Positions 45,493 through 54,313 of a stretch of DNA of 64,000 nucleotides are shown here, piece by piece; the stretch's first letter is position 1; every line of letters starts with the position of its first letter. A model generated the notes under the pieces. That model was not told where the DNA came from and searched no databases. It was given only the letters and a program-made list of their open reading frames with translations. The DNA lies in contig CAUZFB010000002.1 of the NCBI GenBank assembly GCA_963579135.1, forward strand, positions 1 through 64,000, in the 5' to 3' direction. Origin of the DNA: CALGTL01 sp963579135 (lineage in GTDB: Bacteria > Chloroflexota > Dehalococcoidia > Lucifugimonadales > Australimonadaceae). Made by a program: the position numbers and the translations under genes.

Positions 45493-46266
45493 TCAGGCGT
45501 CGATATCGACGGTGATGGGGCAGTGGTCGGAGCCAATCACGTCGCGCATGACAGTGGCGTTCGTGATGCGGGGTTTGAGCGAATTGCTAGTGAAGAAGTA
45601 GTCAATCCGCCAGCCCACGTCGCGTTCCCGGGCACGGGATTTCATGTCCCAGTAAGAGTAGATACCCGAGGTGCCGTCGAACATTCGAAGGGTGTCGCTG
45701 TAGCCGTGGCTGAGGAAGTCGTCCATCCACGCCCGCTCTTCCGGAAGAAACCCTGAAATCTTGACGTTCTCTTTGGGCCGGGCGATGTCCGCCTCGGTGT
45801 GCGCCGTGTTGACGTCACCGCAAACCAGCAGATTCTGGCCCGCCTTCACAAAGCCATCGGCGACTTGTAGGAATGCGTCATAGAAACGCATCTTGTAGTC
45901 GAGGCGCTCAGCGGACATCTTACCGTTGGGGTAGTAGATGTTCATGAGCGTAAACGTCGGGTACTCGGCGATGATGACGCGGCCTTCCACGTCGAATTCG
46001 GGAATCCCGAGACCGTAGATGACGTCCAGCGGCTCCTGTTTGGTGTAGATAGCCACGCCGGAATAACCCTTACGTTCCGCGGGGTTGAAGTAAGCATGAT
46101 AGCCATCGACCTGCTTCACCTCAGGCGGTAGCTGCTCCACGAGCGATTTGATCTCCTGGAGACACAGAATGTCGGGCGACTCGTTTCGTAGGAACGAGAG
46201 GAAAAGCTCGTGGCGGTGAATGGACCGCAGGCCATTGACGTTCCAGGAGACAGCCCGAATAGTCAT
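45493..46266 (-). CDS. xthA: Exodeoxyribonuclease III / AP endonuclease
   Basis: Exonuclease III removes 3' blocks and cleaves at abasic sites in base-excision repair. The 257-residue product has SWNVNGLRS, CLQEIKS (metal-binding Glu), YSGVAIYTK, CGDVNTAH (Asp and Asn) and GSDHCPI with the catalytic Asp-His. All active-site residues are in place. The start at 46266 overlaps the gpmA stop (ATGA); a longer frame upstream is an antisense-like extension inside gpmA. The stop at 45493 faces the convergent DUF3501 gene across 25 bp that include a short hairpin. Confidence 0.94.
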   Translation of the reverse strand: MTIRAVSWNVNGLRSIHRHELFLSFLRNESPDILCLQEIKSLVEQLPPEVKQVDGYHAYFNPAERKGYSGVAIYTKQEPLDVIYGLGIPEFDVEGRVIIAEYPTFTLMNIYYPNGKMSAERLDYKMRFYDAFLQVADGFVKAGQNLLVCGDVNTAHTEADIARPKENVKISGFLPEERAWMDDFLSHGYSDTLRMFDGTSGIYSYWDMKSRARERDVGWRIDYFFTSNSLKPRITNATVMRDVIGSDHCPITVDIDA

Positions 46267-47018
46267 CCCTGGGCCCGGACGGTCCCCTGCGCGGCGACTG
46301 CGGCCGTGGCTTTGGCGACGGCCTCCGGGTCGCCCAGGTAGCGGTGGCTGATCGGCTTGAGGTCGTCGTCCAACTCGTAGAGCAGCGGTGCGCCCGTGGG
46401 AATGTTGAGGTCGATGATCTCCTGATCGGACACGCTGTCGAGGTACTTTACCAGGGCGCGCAGGCTGTTGCCGTGGGCGGTGATGAGCACACGCCTGCCG
46501 GCCTTGATCTGTGGCGCGATGGTCTGCTGCCAATAGGGCACGAAACGTTCGACGGTGGTCTTCAATGACTCGGTGCCCGGCAACTCATCGTTGGCCAGCG
46601 ACGCGTAGCGACGGTCGTTGGCCGGGTGGCGCTCGTCCGCTCGGTCGAGCGTAGGGGGCGGGACATCGTAGGAGCGGCGCCAGATGAGCACCTGCTCGTC
46701 GCCGTGCTCTGCTGCCGTCTCAGCCTTGTTGAGGCCTTGCAGCGCGCCGTAAGAGCGCTCGTTGAGGCGCCAATCGCGGACAACCGGGATCCACATCAGG
46801 TCCATCTCGTCGAGGACGATCCAGAGGGTGCGGATGGCGCGCTTGAGAACGGAGGTATAGGCGAGGTCGAAGTCGAAGCCTTCTGACTTGAGCAGACTCC
46901 CCGCTTCCGTGGCTTCATTTCGTCCCGTCTCCGTGAGGTCTACGTCCTTCCAACCACTGAACCGGTTAGAAAGATTCCATTCGCTTTCACCGTGTCTGAG
47001 CAGAACCACCTGATGCAT
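46263..47018 (-). CDS. gpmA: 2,3-bisphosphoglycerate-dependent phosphoglycerate mutase
   Basis: This glycolytic enzyme interconverts 3- and 2-phosphoglycerate. The start at 47018 (AGGAG upstream) gives 251 residues. The catalytic phosphohistidine motif LLRHGESEWN, the LNERSYGALQG segment and the second active His in ITAHGNSLRAL are intact, as is the W-x-x-x-Y-P-like region reading RRSYDVPPPTL. The C-terminus has an alanine-rich tail. It is coupled to xthA by a 4-bp overlap. Confidence 0.95.
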   Translation of the reverse strand: MHQVVLLRHGESEWNLSNRFSGWKDVDLTETGRNEATEAGSLLKSEGFDFDLAYTSVLKRAIRTLWIVLDEMDLMWIPVVRDWRLNERSYGALQGLNKAETAAEHGDEQVLIWRRSYDVPPPTLDRADERHPANDRRYASLANDELPGTESLKTTVERFVPYWQQTIAPQIKAGRRVLITAHGNSLRALVKYLDSVSDQEIIDLNIPTGAPLLYELDDDLKPISHRYLGDPEAVAKATAAVAAQGTVRAQG

Positions 47019-47089
47019 CGCGCTACTCCTATCCCAATCTACGCGCCTGATTTTGCCACTAGGAAGCATGGGTTGCCAGGGTCCGCGGG

Positions 47090-48409
47090 CTAACTCACTC
47101 GCAGGGATTCGAGGAGAGCAGCAATACCCGGCAGGTCGCCGAGCGACCACATCGCCTGGAGCGCTCGTGCTTGTTGCGCTGGCGGCAGCAGGCCGGCGGC
47201 ATGGCGCTGGAACTTGGCATTGAGTTCGACATCGGAGAAGGGGTTGGCCGTGTGTCCCAAAGGCTGACTACACTCGGCGCGACGCACGATGCCGTCGACC
47301 GTGGTGATCTCAACGCGAGTCGCGACGGTCTGGTGGTAGACGGCGGTGATGGCGGGGTCTTCCACGACTGACGTGCGCGCCATCAGCCGTTTGACGCCGG
47401 TGTCTTTGAGGTGGCGTTCCTCGATGAAGGGGGCATCTCCCCAAACCAGGGCTGCCGCCACCAGGAACGGCATGCTGTGGAGGGCGGTGTCGATGTCGCT
47501 GGCTTCCCACACGGACGGGTCGCTGCCAATGCCTGCGACGGCGTGACCGTAGGTGTGGACGACCACAGAATCGATGTTCTTGATGGCGGCGAGGCCGATC
47601 TGGCGACGGAGATCGATGGCGGCTGAGATGGCGGCTTGGGCGTGATATTCAGCAGGGAAAGCCTTCAACTGCGATCCGGCGGCGCGCCCTCCGAGAGACG
47701 GAAGCTCATCCTGTTCGGCCGCACCGAGGGTCTGGAAAGGCTCGTGCGGGCCGCCCATGCCGTGCTGCGCCGTGAGCGCGGCGAAGATCCCATTGCGCGC
47801 GGCGTTCCCCGCCTGGCCCGCCCGCCACATGGTGAGTGCACCATGACCTCTTATGCCTTGTGAGATCGTGCTGACGGCAGCGATCGAAACTGCGTCAGCC
47901 ATACGCTCACCGTCCAGCCCCAGAAGGCGACTCGCGCCTGCGGCGGAGGCAATTGCGATACGTCCCGCAGCGCTAGTGCCAACGGGGCCTATTGCGTCGC
48001 TGAGCGCGCAGAACGTCTCGTAGGCAATGGTCAAAGCCAGCAAAGTGTCGGCACCGGTGGCGTTGGTCGTCTCCGCGATAGCGAGGATGCCAGGGATGGT
48101 GTCGCTGGGGTGGCCGCCGTGGAGGTAGGTGTCGTTGAGGTCCCAGTACCGCACTCCGAACGCACCCGCGTAGGCAGCAAGGTCCGGCGTCGTCGGTGCG
48201 CCGGAGATCGGGACATGCGCTGGCGGGTTGCTGACCGCCAAAGTCGCTAGAGCCCGGGCAACCGCTGCGGGCTGCCGAGGATAAGCCGCAAGAGCGCACG
48301 CCACGGTGTCAACCAGCCGACGTTTGATGGCGTGGAGGTTGTAATCATCGAGGTCGGCATATCTTAGCGCTATGGCATAGTCGACGATCTGCTGTGTGGG
48401 GCGGTCCAC
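47090..48409 (-). CDS. MmgE/PrpD family protein
   Basis: This family includes 2-methylcitrate dehydratase, cis-aconitate decarboxylase and others. The 439-residue product begins at a GTG and shows DLNDTYLHGGHPSDTIPGIL, with the conserved HPSD motif, QGIRGHGALTMWRAGQAGN and KAFPAEYHAQAAISAAIDL. It lies 2 bp after hemW in the same direction, so it is probably co-transcribed, although the two functions are not obviously linked. No prpB or prpC is in the window, so methylcitrate cycle function should not be assumed. Confidence 0.88.
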   Translation of the reverse strand: MDRPTQQIVDYAIALRYADLDDYNLHAIKRRLVDTVACALAAYPRQPAAVARALATLAVSNPPAHVPISGAPTTPDLAAYAGAFGVRYWDLNDTYLHGGHPSDTIPGILAIAETTNATGADTLLALTIAYETFCALSDAIGPVGTSAAGRIAIASAAGASRLLGLDGERMADAVSIAAVSTISQGIRGHGALTMWRAGQAGNAARNGIFAALTAQHGMGGPHEPFQTLGAAEQDELPSLGGRAAGSQLKAFPAEYHAQAAISAAIDLRRQIGLAAIKNIDSVVVHTYGHAVAGIGSDPSVWEASDIDTALHSMPFLVAAALVWGDAPFIEERHLKDTGVKRLMARTSVVEDPAITAVYHQTVATRVEITTVDGIVRRAECSQPLGHTANPFSDVELNAKFQRHAAGLLPPAQQARALQAMWSLGDLPGIAALLESLRVS

Positions 48410-48411
48410 GG

Positions 48412-49632
48412 TCAGCCTAGGGCCTCGGCGATGAACCGGCCAAAGGCTTCATTGCCCAGTGGACGGCCAATGTCCGTGAGGCGCAGATGGTCGCCTGCCC
48501 ACTCCACCAGGCTGTCCTCCAAACAGTCGTTAACGGCGACGGGGAACGCGTCGGCGATACCGACGCCGAACCGCTGGCGAAACGACGCATCACTGACGCC
48601 AGGGTTAAGGCGCAGGCCCATCATCATCGTCTCACCCATGGCCATGGGAGCGGTCGTTAACTCAATCGTATCGACAGCGCCAGCGTCGGCCAACGCATCG
48701 ATAGTCAGTGGGCCACTGCTCCGCCATGCGGTGGCGCGTTCGATGTAGGCACGAGGTGGTTTCATGTCGGCGAATCGCACGCCATGCTCGGGGAGAGCCG
48801 ATAGAGCGCCCTCCCCACGGGCGACGTAGCCGTGGGCGCCAGGGCCCACGCCGAGCCAAGCCTCGTTGCGCCAGTAGGTGAGGTTGTGGATGCTCTCCAG
48901 TCCTGGTTTCGCCCAGTTGGAGATCTCGTACTGCTCGTAACCAGCGGCCGCGAGTGTTTCACAGGTCATCTGGTACATCTCGGCGGCGAGGTCAGGATCG
49001 GCCTCGGGCAACCGTCCACCGGTCACATCCGCCTCCATGGGGGTGCCGCCCTCCAGCGTCAGGGCGTAGGCCGAGATGTGCTCGGGATCCAGCGCCACGG
49101 CCTCCTCCAGCGAATGTGCCCAGGACGCAGCGAACTGGTACGGCAGGCCAAACATAAGGTCGATGCTCAGGTTGTCGAAGCCCGCGACTCGCGCCGCCTT
49201 CACTGCGGCGATCGCTTGGTCTACGGAATGACGTCTGCCCAGCAGCCGCAGCTCGTGATCATCAAATGATTGCACGCCGATGCTGAGGCGATTGGCGCCC
49301 GATCGGCGGATGGCCCGGAGGCGTTCGCGGGAGCAATCGCCGGGGTTCGCCTCAAGCGTGGCCTCAGCGTCCAGGGGGAGGTCATACGCGGCGTGGATGG
49401 CGCGCATTAGCTTGGTGATGTCGCGCGTGGGCAAGTACGATGGCGTACCGCCACCGAAGAACAGGCTGGTGAGCGTGGGATGCTCCAGCCAAGCGCCCCA
49501 TTGAGTGATCTCGTTGGCGACGGCATCGACGTACCCCGGCATGAGCGACTCGATGGCGGCGTAGGTGTTGAAGTCGCAGTAGGGGCATTTCGTTTCGCAG
49601 AAGGGAACATGGACGTACAGGCCAAGTGTCAT
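48412..49632 (-). CDS. hemW: Heme chaperone HemW, radical SAM
   Basis: HemW is a radical-SAM-related heme-handling protein, formerly annotated as a coproporphyrinogen III oxidase. The 406-residue product has the three-cysteine motif CETKCPYCDF, with a fourth nearby Cys position occupied by the motif's F, and continues with FFGGGTPSYLP, the SAM-binding ANPGDCSRERL and NRLSIGVQSF. The C-terminal HemW domain (WLGVGPGAHGYV) is present. It is the first gene of a pair with the PrpD gene. Confidence 0.92.
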   Translation of the reverse strand: MTLGLYVHVPFCETKCPYCDFNTYAAIESLMPGYVDAVANEITQWGAWLEHPTLTSLFFGGGTPSYLPTRDITKLMRAIHAAYDLPLDAEATLEANPGDCSRERLRAIRRSGANRLSIGVQSFDDHELRLLGRRHSVDQAIAAVKAARVAGFDNLSIDLMFGLPYQFAASWAHSLEEAVALDPEHISAYALTLEGGTPMEADVTGGRLPEADPDLAAEMYQMTCETLAAAGYEQYEISNWAKPGLESIHNLTYWRNEAWLGVGPGAHGYVARGEGALSALPEHGVRFADMKPPRAYIERATAWRSSGPLTIDALADAGAVDTIELTTAPMAMGETMMMGLRLNPGVSDASFRQRFGVGIADAFPVAVNDCLEDSLVEWAGDHLRLTDIGRPLGNEAFGRFIAEALG

Positions 49633-49797
49633 GGGCGGATTATAGGGCGGTGCCGTTCAGGAAGGGCGACGTGCGGCACGCTAGCGTTGGTTTGACCCGA
49701 CGGTCGTTCGTGGTTCGAGTGCTTCATCACGAACAGGAATCTGGCGCCAACGAACGAGAGAGTCATCCGATGTTGGTGCCCGCAAACAGAGCGTCGC

Positions 49798-50124
49798 TCA
49801 AGCCACTGACGGGGTCGGTGGATGGGCGGCTCGACATCCGACGAGGATGTCAGCGGGCACGAGCTTGATGGCGATGGCAATGGGCACGGCGACGAAGATG
49901 AGGTCGTCCAGCCAGCCCAAGACGGGGATGAAGTCGGGGACGAGGTCGAACGGGACTAACGCATATCCGACGGCGAACCAGAGCAACGCTTTTGGCAGGC
50001 GGCCAGTCCGTGGATCCGTGAGAACGCTCCGCCAGATGGCGAGCTGACGCTTCATGCGATTAGCAAACTCTTTAGTGACGGCGTAGCCGCGAGCGATCGC
50101 GCTCTTGAGCGATGCATTAGTCAT
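49798..50124 (-). CDS. YkvA/DUF1232 small membrane protein
   Basis: The DUF1232 signature is clear: VGYALVPFDLVPDFIPVLG followed by WLDDLIFVAVPIAIA, with the usual two hydrophobic segments. The product is 108 residues from the ATG at 50124, which overlaps the last codons of the upstream DUF4440-like gene by eight bases. Members are small membrane proteins of unknown function. A longer frame to 50169 lies inside the upstream gene. Confidence 0.85.
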   Translation of the reverse strand: MTNASLKSAIARGYAVTKEFANRMKRQLAIWRSVLTDPRTGRLPKALLWFAVGYALVPFDLVPDFIPVLGWLDDLIFVAVPIAIAIKLVPADILVGCRAAHPPTPSVA

Positions 50125-50482
50125 AGCGTGGAATAGGCGTCCCGCGGTGAAAGGCCATACGCCAGACACCCTGCTGGTACCGCCACACCGAGGAGCGGCG
50201 AGAAACGGTCCCCGTGTCGGCGATGGTGGCTACGTACGTTGCCTGAGCCTGGTCGCTGCTCATCTCTCGAACGTTGAAGTCAGACACGGCGACCTCGCGG
50301 TGGGTCTCTGTTAGCAGAGCGCCTATGATCGAATCCTTGTTGTAGACGGTGCCGGAGGCCCCTATCTCGACGAAGTCGTCCGTGAGCAGATCGGCCAACG
50401 CCTGGCGGGACGTCCTCACGTCCCGGGTGAGCAGGCGCTCCTCCAGATCACGGATCGTGCGTGTGAGGTCGTCGTCTGGCAT
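50117..50482 (-). CDS. DUF4440 / NTF2-like protein
   Basis: This 121-residue protein has a cone-shaped NTF2-like fold pattern: an N-terminal helix (LEERLLTRDVRTSRQAL), LLTDDFVEIGASGTVYNKD as the typical family signature, and late strands RRSSVWRYQQGVWRMAFHRGT. Family members are often named DUF4440 or SnoaL-like, with variable functions. It overlaps the DUF1232 gene, suggesting co-translation. Confidence 0.83.
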   Translation of the reverse strand: MPDDDLTRTIRDLEERLLTRDVRTSRQALADLLTDDFVEIGASGTVYNKDSIIGALLTETHREVAVSDFNVREMSSDQAQATYVATIADTGTVSRRSSVWRYQQGVWRMAFHRGTPIPRYD

Positions 50483-50626
50483 CGCCGTAGCTCCCGGTCA
50501 CCGCTGTCTCGTGCTTCGAATACCTCAGCACGGACGGGGCTTTGGGCCGGCGCCTCGCGCGGAGGGTACACCAATGGTTGTAACAGGTGGCTCCAAGTAT
50601 CTGATTTGGCGAATCGATCGCCAGGA

Positions 50627-51721
50627 TCAGACGTTGAAAAGGAAATTTACAACGTCGCCGTCCTGCATGATGTAGGTCTTGCCCTCGGTGCGGAAGTTGC
50701 CCTGTTTGCGGGCCTCGGCGATGGAGCCCGTGCGGATCAGGTCCTCGTAGCCGACAATCTCGGCGCGGATGAAGCCACGCTGGATGTCAGAGTGGATCTT
50801 GGCCGCGGCATCCACCGCGGAGATTCCCTTACGAATGGTCCATGCTCGGGTTTCGTCGGGGCCGGTGGTGAGGAACGAGATAAGTCCCAACAGGTCGTAA
50901 GACACGCGGATCATACGGTCAAGGCCCGGCTCACCGACACCTAGCGATTCGCGGAACTCGGCCTCCTCCTCAGGCTCCATCTGCGCGAGCTCCATCTCAA
51001 GCTTGCCGCTGAGGGCCACGGTAGACACGTTGGGCTTGTTGATCTTGGCAGCCATCTCGACCTCGATCGCGTCCGTGCGATCGACAGCATCCTCATCGAT
51101 GTTGAAGACGATCATGAGCGGCTTGCCAGAGAGCAACTGGAAGTTTTCGAGCAACGGGCGGGCCTCTGCGGGCAGTTCTTGCTCGCGGACCGGAACCTCA
51201 GCCTCCAGCTGCTCCCTAATCTTAGCGATGATCGCCTGTTCCTTGGTCAGCGCGTCGCGCTCCGAGACCTTGGCCGAGCGCAGCTGCGTACCGATGCGCT
51301 GCTCACGGCGTTCGAGCAGTGCCAGATCCGAGAACATCAACTCCATCTCCAGCGACTCAGCATCGCGATAGGGGTCGATGGTGTCTTCGACGTGGGCGAC
51401 CGAGGCATTCTCAAAGGCGCGAGAGACCATCAACAATGAGTCGCACCGCTGGAGGAGACTGAGGAACTCACCGCCGATCCCCTTGGCCATGCCGTCGGGC
51501 GACGCCGGGATATCAATGTACTCGACCTCAGCGGGCACGATCCGTTTGGGCTTGGAGATCTCGGCCAGCTTCTGCAAGCGTACGTCCGGGACCTTGGCGA
51601 TGCCGATGTTGGGCTGCGCTCCCGTAGTGCGGAACGTGGCTGTTTCCGCGTGACCACGCGTCACAGCGTTGAAGATGGATGTCTTACCGGTACGCGGGAG
51701 TCCGAAGATGCCGATGGCCAA
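50627..51721 (-). CDS. ychF: YchF/Obg-family ATPase, divergent
   Basis: YchF is a universally distributed ATPase linked to ribosome function and redox control. The 364-residue product begins at a TTG and shows the G1 site as FGLPRTGKTSIFNAVT; most members have GLPNVGKST. The atypical nucleotide-specificity motif NxxE is seen as NIDED. The C-terminal TGS domain (TWTIRKGISAVDAA...QDGDVVNFLFN, described by its ends) is present. The altered G1 and missing classical NKxD support ATP over GTP preference. AGAGGA lies upstream of the TTG. Confidence 0.88.
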   Translation of the reverse strand: MAIGIFGLPRTGKTSIFNAVTRGHAETATFRTTGAQPNIGIAKVPDVRLQKLAEISKPKRIVPAEVEYIDIPASPDGMAKGIGGEFLSLLQRCDSLLMVSRAFENASVAHVEDTIDPYRDAESLEMELMFSDLALLERREQRIGTQLRSAKVSERDALTKEQAIIAKIREQLEAEVPVREQELPAEARPLLENFQLLSGKPLMIVFNIDEDAVDRTDAIEVEMAAKINKPNVSTVALSGKLEMELAQMEPEEEAEFRESLGVGEPGLDRMIRVSYDLLGLISFLTTGPDETRAWTIRKGISAVDAAAKIHSDIQRGFIRAEIVGYEDLIRTGSIAEARKQGNFRTEGKTYIMQDGDVVNFLFNV

Positions 51722-51758
51722 AGCGAGTCCTCTGAAACGATGGGGATTTCAGTAGGCA

Positions 51759-52271
51759 TTGTACCGGAGGGGGAAAGGCCAGGCTGGCACCCGGAGGGTC
51801 TTCCACACGTCCGATATCAGCTCGGTGGTGGAAACAGCGATAGCGCACCCTCCCCCAGGTCGCGAAAATGCCGACCCCGCCATCGTGTACCTCATGGCGT
51901 TCTCGGATGAAGAGACGATAGGACGTACGACGGCCAGGCAGCTGATGGGTTATCTACTGAAGCCGTTCAACGACGGGGAGCTCCGCGCCACCATTCAGGT
52001 AGCCGCTTACAAGCGCTCGGTGACGGCAACGCTCGCCCAGCGTCAACAACAGCTAGCTGGAGGCGTCCACGAACTGACGACAGTGAATGGACTATTCCAG
52101 CAACAACTGTCGAAGCGTTTCGAAATCGGGGGCGCCTACCGGGAGGTACCGACGGACCTCGAAGGGCTAGCCGAGTACGCCACTGCTATGCTCACCCGGG
52201 CGAAAACCCAAGAACGGCCTGACCTGACGGAGATCAAGCGGGCGATCCTCGAACAAGAACCCGAGAGTTAA
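51759..52271 (+). CDS. Truncated response-regulator receiver protein
   Basis: From about residue 40 the protein reads AIVYLMAFSDEETIGRTTA and MGYLLKPFNDGELRATIQ. This is the C-terminal half of a CheY-type receiver, including the Lys-Pro of the KPF motif. The N-terminal half with the phosphorylatable Asp is missing; no matching sequence is found upstream in any frame. A helical tail follows (residues about 85-170, EGLAEYATAMLTRAK). The start is unclear (TTG at 51759, or a GTG at about 51826). It is likely a gene remnant or a non-phosphorylated adaptor. Confidence 0.5.
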   Translation: MYRRGKGQAGTRRVFHTSDISSVVETAIAHPPPGRENADPAIVYLMAFSDEETIGRTTARQLMGYLLKPFNDGELRATIQVAAYKRSVTATLAQRQQQLAGGVHELTTVNGLFQQQLSKRFEIGGAYREVPTDLEGLAEYATAMLTRAKTQERPDLTEIKRAILEQEPES

Positions 52272-52329
52272 GAGCCTGCGACGATTCCCCGAAGACCCAA
52301 CGCCACCGTCCAACCTGGGCTCGTCGAGC

Positions 52330-54051
52330 CTAGTCGAAGACAGCGGCGATCAGGACTATTACGGCGAAGGTGACGAAGATCGCGGCGACGGCTGCGCCGA
52401 GCGGGGGGCGCCCGAGCAGGCTGATGACGGTTGCGGGCTCGCCACGCAGGGAGAGCAAGCGTGACCATCCCGATTCTGGCACCAATGTGATGCGGCTAAC
52501 GGATTCGACCATCTTGTTCACAATTCGCGATGCCAGGCTGAATGGCCATTCCAGGGGCTGCTGGATGAACAGGCGCACCGGTGCGCCTGCCTTACGGTAG
52601 AACCAGTCCGTGTCCAACGTGACGACGTCACGCGGGGCCAGGCGGGGCAGTAGCGCCCAAGCAGCGACCAGCGTGAACGCGAAGACCTCGAGGCCAAAGA
52701 CGACGTTGGCGCTGGTGAAGCCGTGAGGGTGCAGCTCCAAGCGGAGCAGGTCGAACGTGGTCGCGGGCGCGAGCCCGACTGCCAGCGAAAGCGCTGCACC
52801 GGCGCCGAGCGCAACGAGCATGCCGCGCGGCACGCTGGCGGTGACCGGGGTGCGTTGCCCGCCGAAGAAGGCGTAGTACGGCAGCTTGACGCCGACCGCC
52901 AGCGTTGCACCGACCGATGCAACGAGCAGAAGCAACAGGGGCCACGGACGGGCCACGCCCGCGCCATGCTCCGTAAATAACTCGGCACCACCCAAGCCGA
53001 CGAGCAGGGGGAACAGCGAAATGGAGACCGCGCCAACCATGTAGAGCCCAAAGACCGCCCGCAATGGCCTGGCCAGGCCACCGAGCTGCGTGAGCTTCGT
53101 CGTACCAGTCGCGTGCATGACTGCGCCCGCGCCCATCACCATTACGGCGGGCCACAGGACGTGGGTGAACGCTTGGTCCGCCACCGCCTCCATAGCCCCC
53201 GTTCCCACGCCGACAGCGGTGACCATGAAGCCAACCTGGCTGATGATGTGGTAGGCGAGAAGTCGGCGGATATCGTTCTGGACCAAGGCGTAGACGGCGC
53301 CGTACACAGCCATGAGTGGGCCGAGTGCCAGCAGGATGTCCCAGCCCACGAACCCGGTCATCAGCACGAAGACGGCGGTCTTGGTGGTGAAGGCGCCCAG
53401 GAACACCATGCCGGTGGCGCTGGACTCGGGATAAGCGTCAGGCAACCAGGCGTGCAGCGGGACGATCGCGGCATTGACGGCCACGCCCCAGAACATGAGC
53501 CAACCGGCGGTGCTCTCGTCGAAGCGCATGAGCTCGAACGAGCCGGTGTCGCCGACGTGCCACAGAATGCCCGCCAGCAGAAGGCTTCCACCGACGATAT
53601 GCACAAACAGATAGCGCAGTGCGGCAGGTTTCGAGAGCGAACGCCCGCCATTCATGATGAGCAGCATGGACGCGACGGCCATCATCTCCCAGAAGGTTAT
53701 GAGAGTGAGGAGGTCGCCTGCCAGCACAACGCCCAAAGCGCTGCCGAGATAGGCGAGCGTTGCTCCCTGCTGAACGCGGTCCTTCACGTGCAGCGCGAAT
53801 GCACCACCCGCGATGCCAACGAGTGCAAACACGGTGGCCCACACTTCGTTGAGCTCCGTGACCTGCATGGGCAGGAGCTCGAGATTCAGCCAATCGAGGT
53901 GGGCGGCATCCTCCGGTTCCAGGACGGCGAAGATCTGGATGAACGCCAGCACCGGCGCGACGAGGAATGCCCACGGGCGAACCGCCGATGGCAAGAACGG
54001 GACGATGGCCGCACCGATTAGGAGGATGAGGGCGGGAGGGAAACTATCCAT
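52330..54051 (-). CDS. Proton-conducting antiporter-like subunit (ND2/ND4/ND5 family), third large subunit
   Basis: This 573-residue membrane protein of about 14 segments has the quinone/antiporter family core: LITFWEMMAVASMLLIMN with the conserved Glu in transmembrane helix 5 (about residue 120), WLPDAYPESSATGMVFLG and LLAYHIISQVGFMVTAVG with a conserved His. It ends the operon, overlapping the small membrane gene by 8 bp. It has a longer C-terminal extension than MrpD, with two more segments. Role inferred as part of a multisubunit cation/proton antiporter. Confidence 0.85.
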   Translation of the reverse strand: MDSFPPALILLIGAAIVPFLPSAVRPWAFLVAPVLAFIQIFAVLEPEDAAHLDWLNLELLPMQVTELNEVWATVFALVGIAGGAFALHVKDRVQQGATLAYLGSALGVVLAGDLLTLITFWEMMAVASMLLIMNGGRSLSKPAALRYLFVHIVGGSLLLAGILWHVGDTGSFELMRFDESTAGWLMFWGVAVNAAIVPLHAWLPDAYPESSATGMVFLGAFTTKTAVFVLMTGFVGWDILLALGPLMAVYGAVYALVQNDIRRLLAYHIISQVGFMVTAVGVGTGAMEAVADQAFTHVLWPAVMVMGAGAVMHATGTTKLTQLGGLARPLRAVFGLYMVGAVSISLFPLLVGLGGAELFTEHGAGVARPWPLLLLLVASVGATLAVGVKLPYYAFFGGQRTPVTASVPRGMLVALGAGAALSLAVGLAPATTFDLLRLELHPHGFTSANVVFGLEVFAFTLVAAWALLPRLAPRDVVTLDTDWFYRKAGAPVRLFIQQPLEWPFSLASRIVNKMVESVSRITLVPESGWSRLLSLRGEPATVISLLGRPPLGAAVAAIFVTFAVIVLIAAVFD

Positions 54052-54313
54052 CAGTACCCTCCCCTCTTTCGTCTCGCCCCGCGTACGGGTCGTCTTCGCG
54101 GGTCACACCAGCATGGGTCAGCGCGGTCACCAGTGCGATGAGCGCGACGGAGGAGAGCAGCCCGATGGCTGCCCAGAGTCCGATTGCGGTGCTCCCCCAG
54201 AGGGGCGATTCGTAGTGGTCGGTGTCGGCGATCACCAGTTCTGCCCCGAGGGCGATGACCGCAGCTGCTCCAGACGCGAAAGCTGACAGGATGAGCCTCC
54301 TGGGAGCAATCAT
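54044..54313 (-). CDS. Small two-helix membrane protein in the antiporter operon
   Basis: This 89-residue protein has two hydrophobic helices (ILSAFASGAAAVIALGAELV and IGLWAAIGLLSSVALIALV) and a charged C-terminus. I do not recognise a family. It overlaps both neighbours (ATGA at each end), so it is certainly translated with them. It may be a small accessory subunit of the complex. Confidence 0.7.
   Translation of the reverse strand: MIAPRRLILSAFASGAAAVIALGAELVIADTDHYESPLWGSTAIGLWAAIGLLSSVALIALVTALTHAGVTREDDPYAGRDERGEGTDG

Noticed and set aside
45493..46533. An 89-residue N-terminal extension of exonuclease III
   Set aside because: The extension is Arg/Pro-rich shadow sequence inside gpmA; the family start at 46266 overlaps the gpmA stop as ATGA.
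47090..48409. Calling the PrpD-family gene 2-methylcitrate dehydratase with a methylcitrate cycle
   Set aside because: No prpB or prpC is in the window and the family has several unrelated activities.
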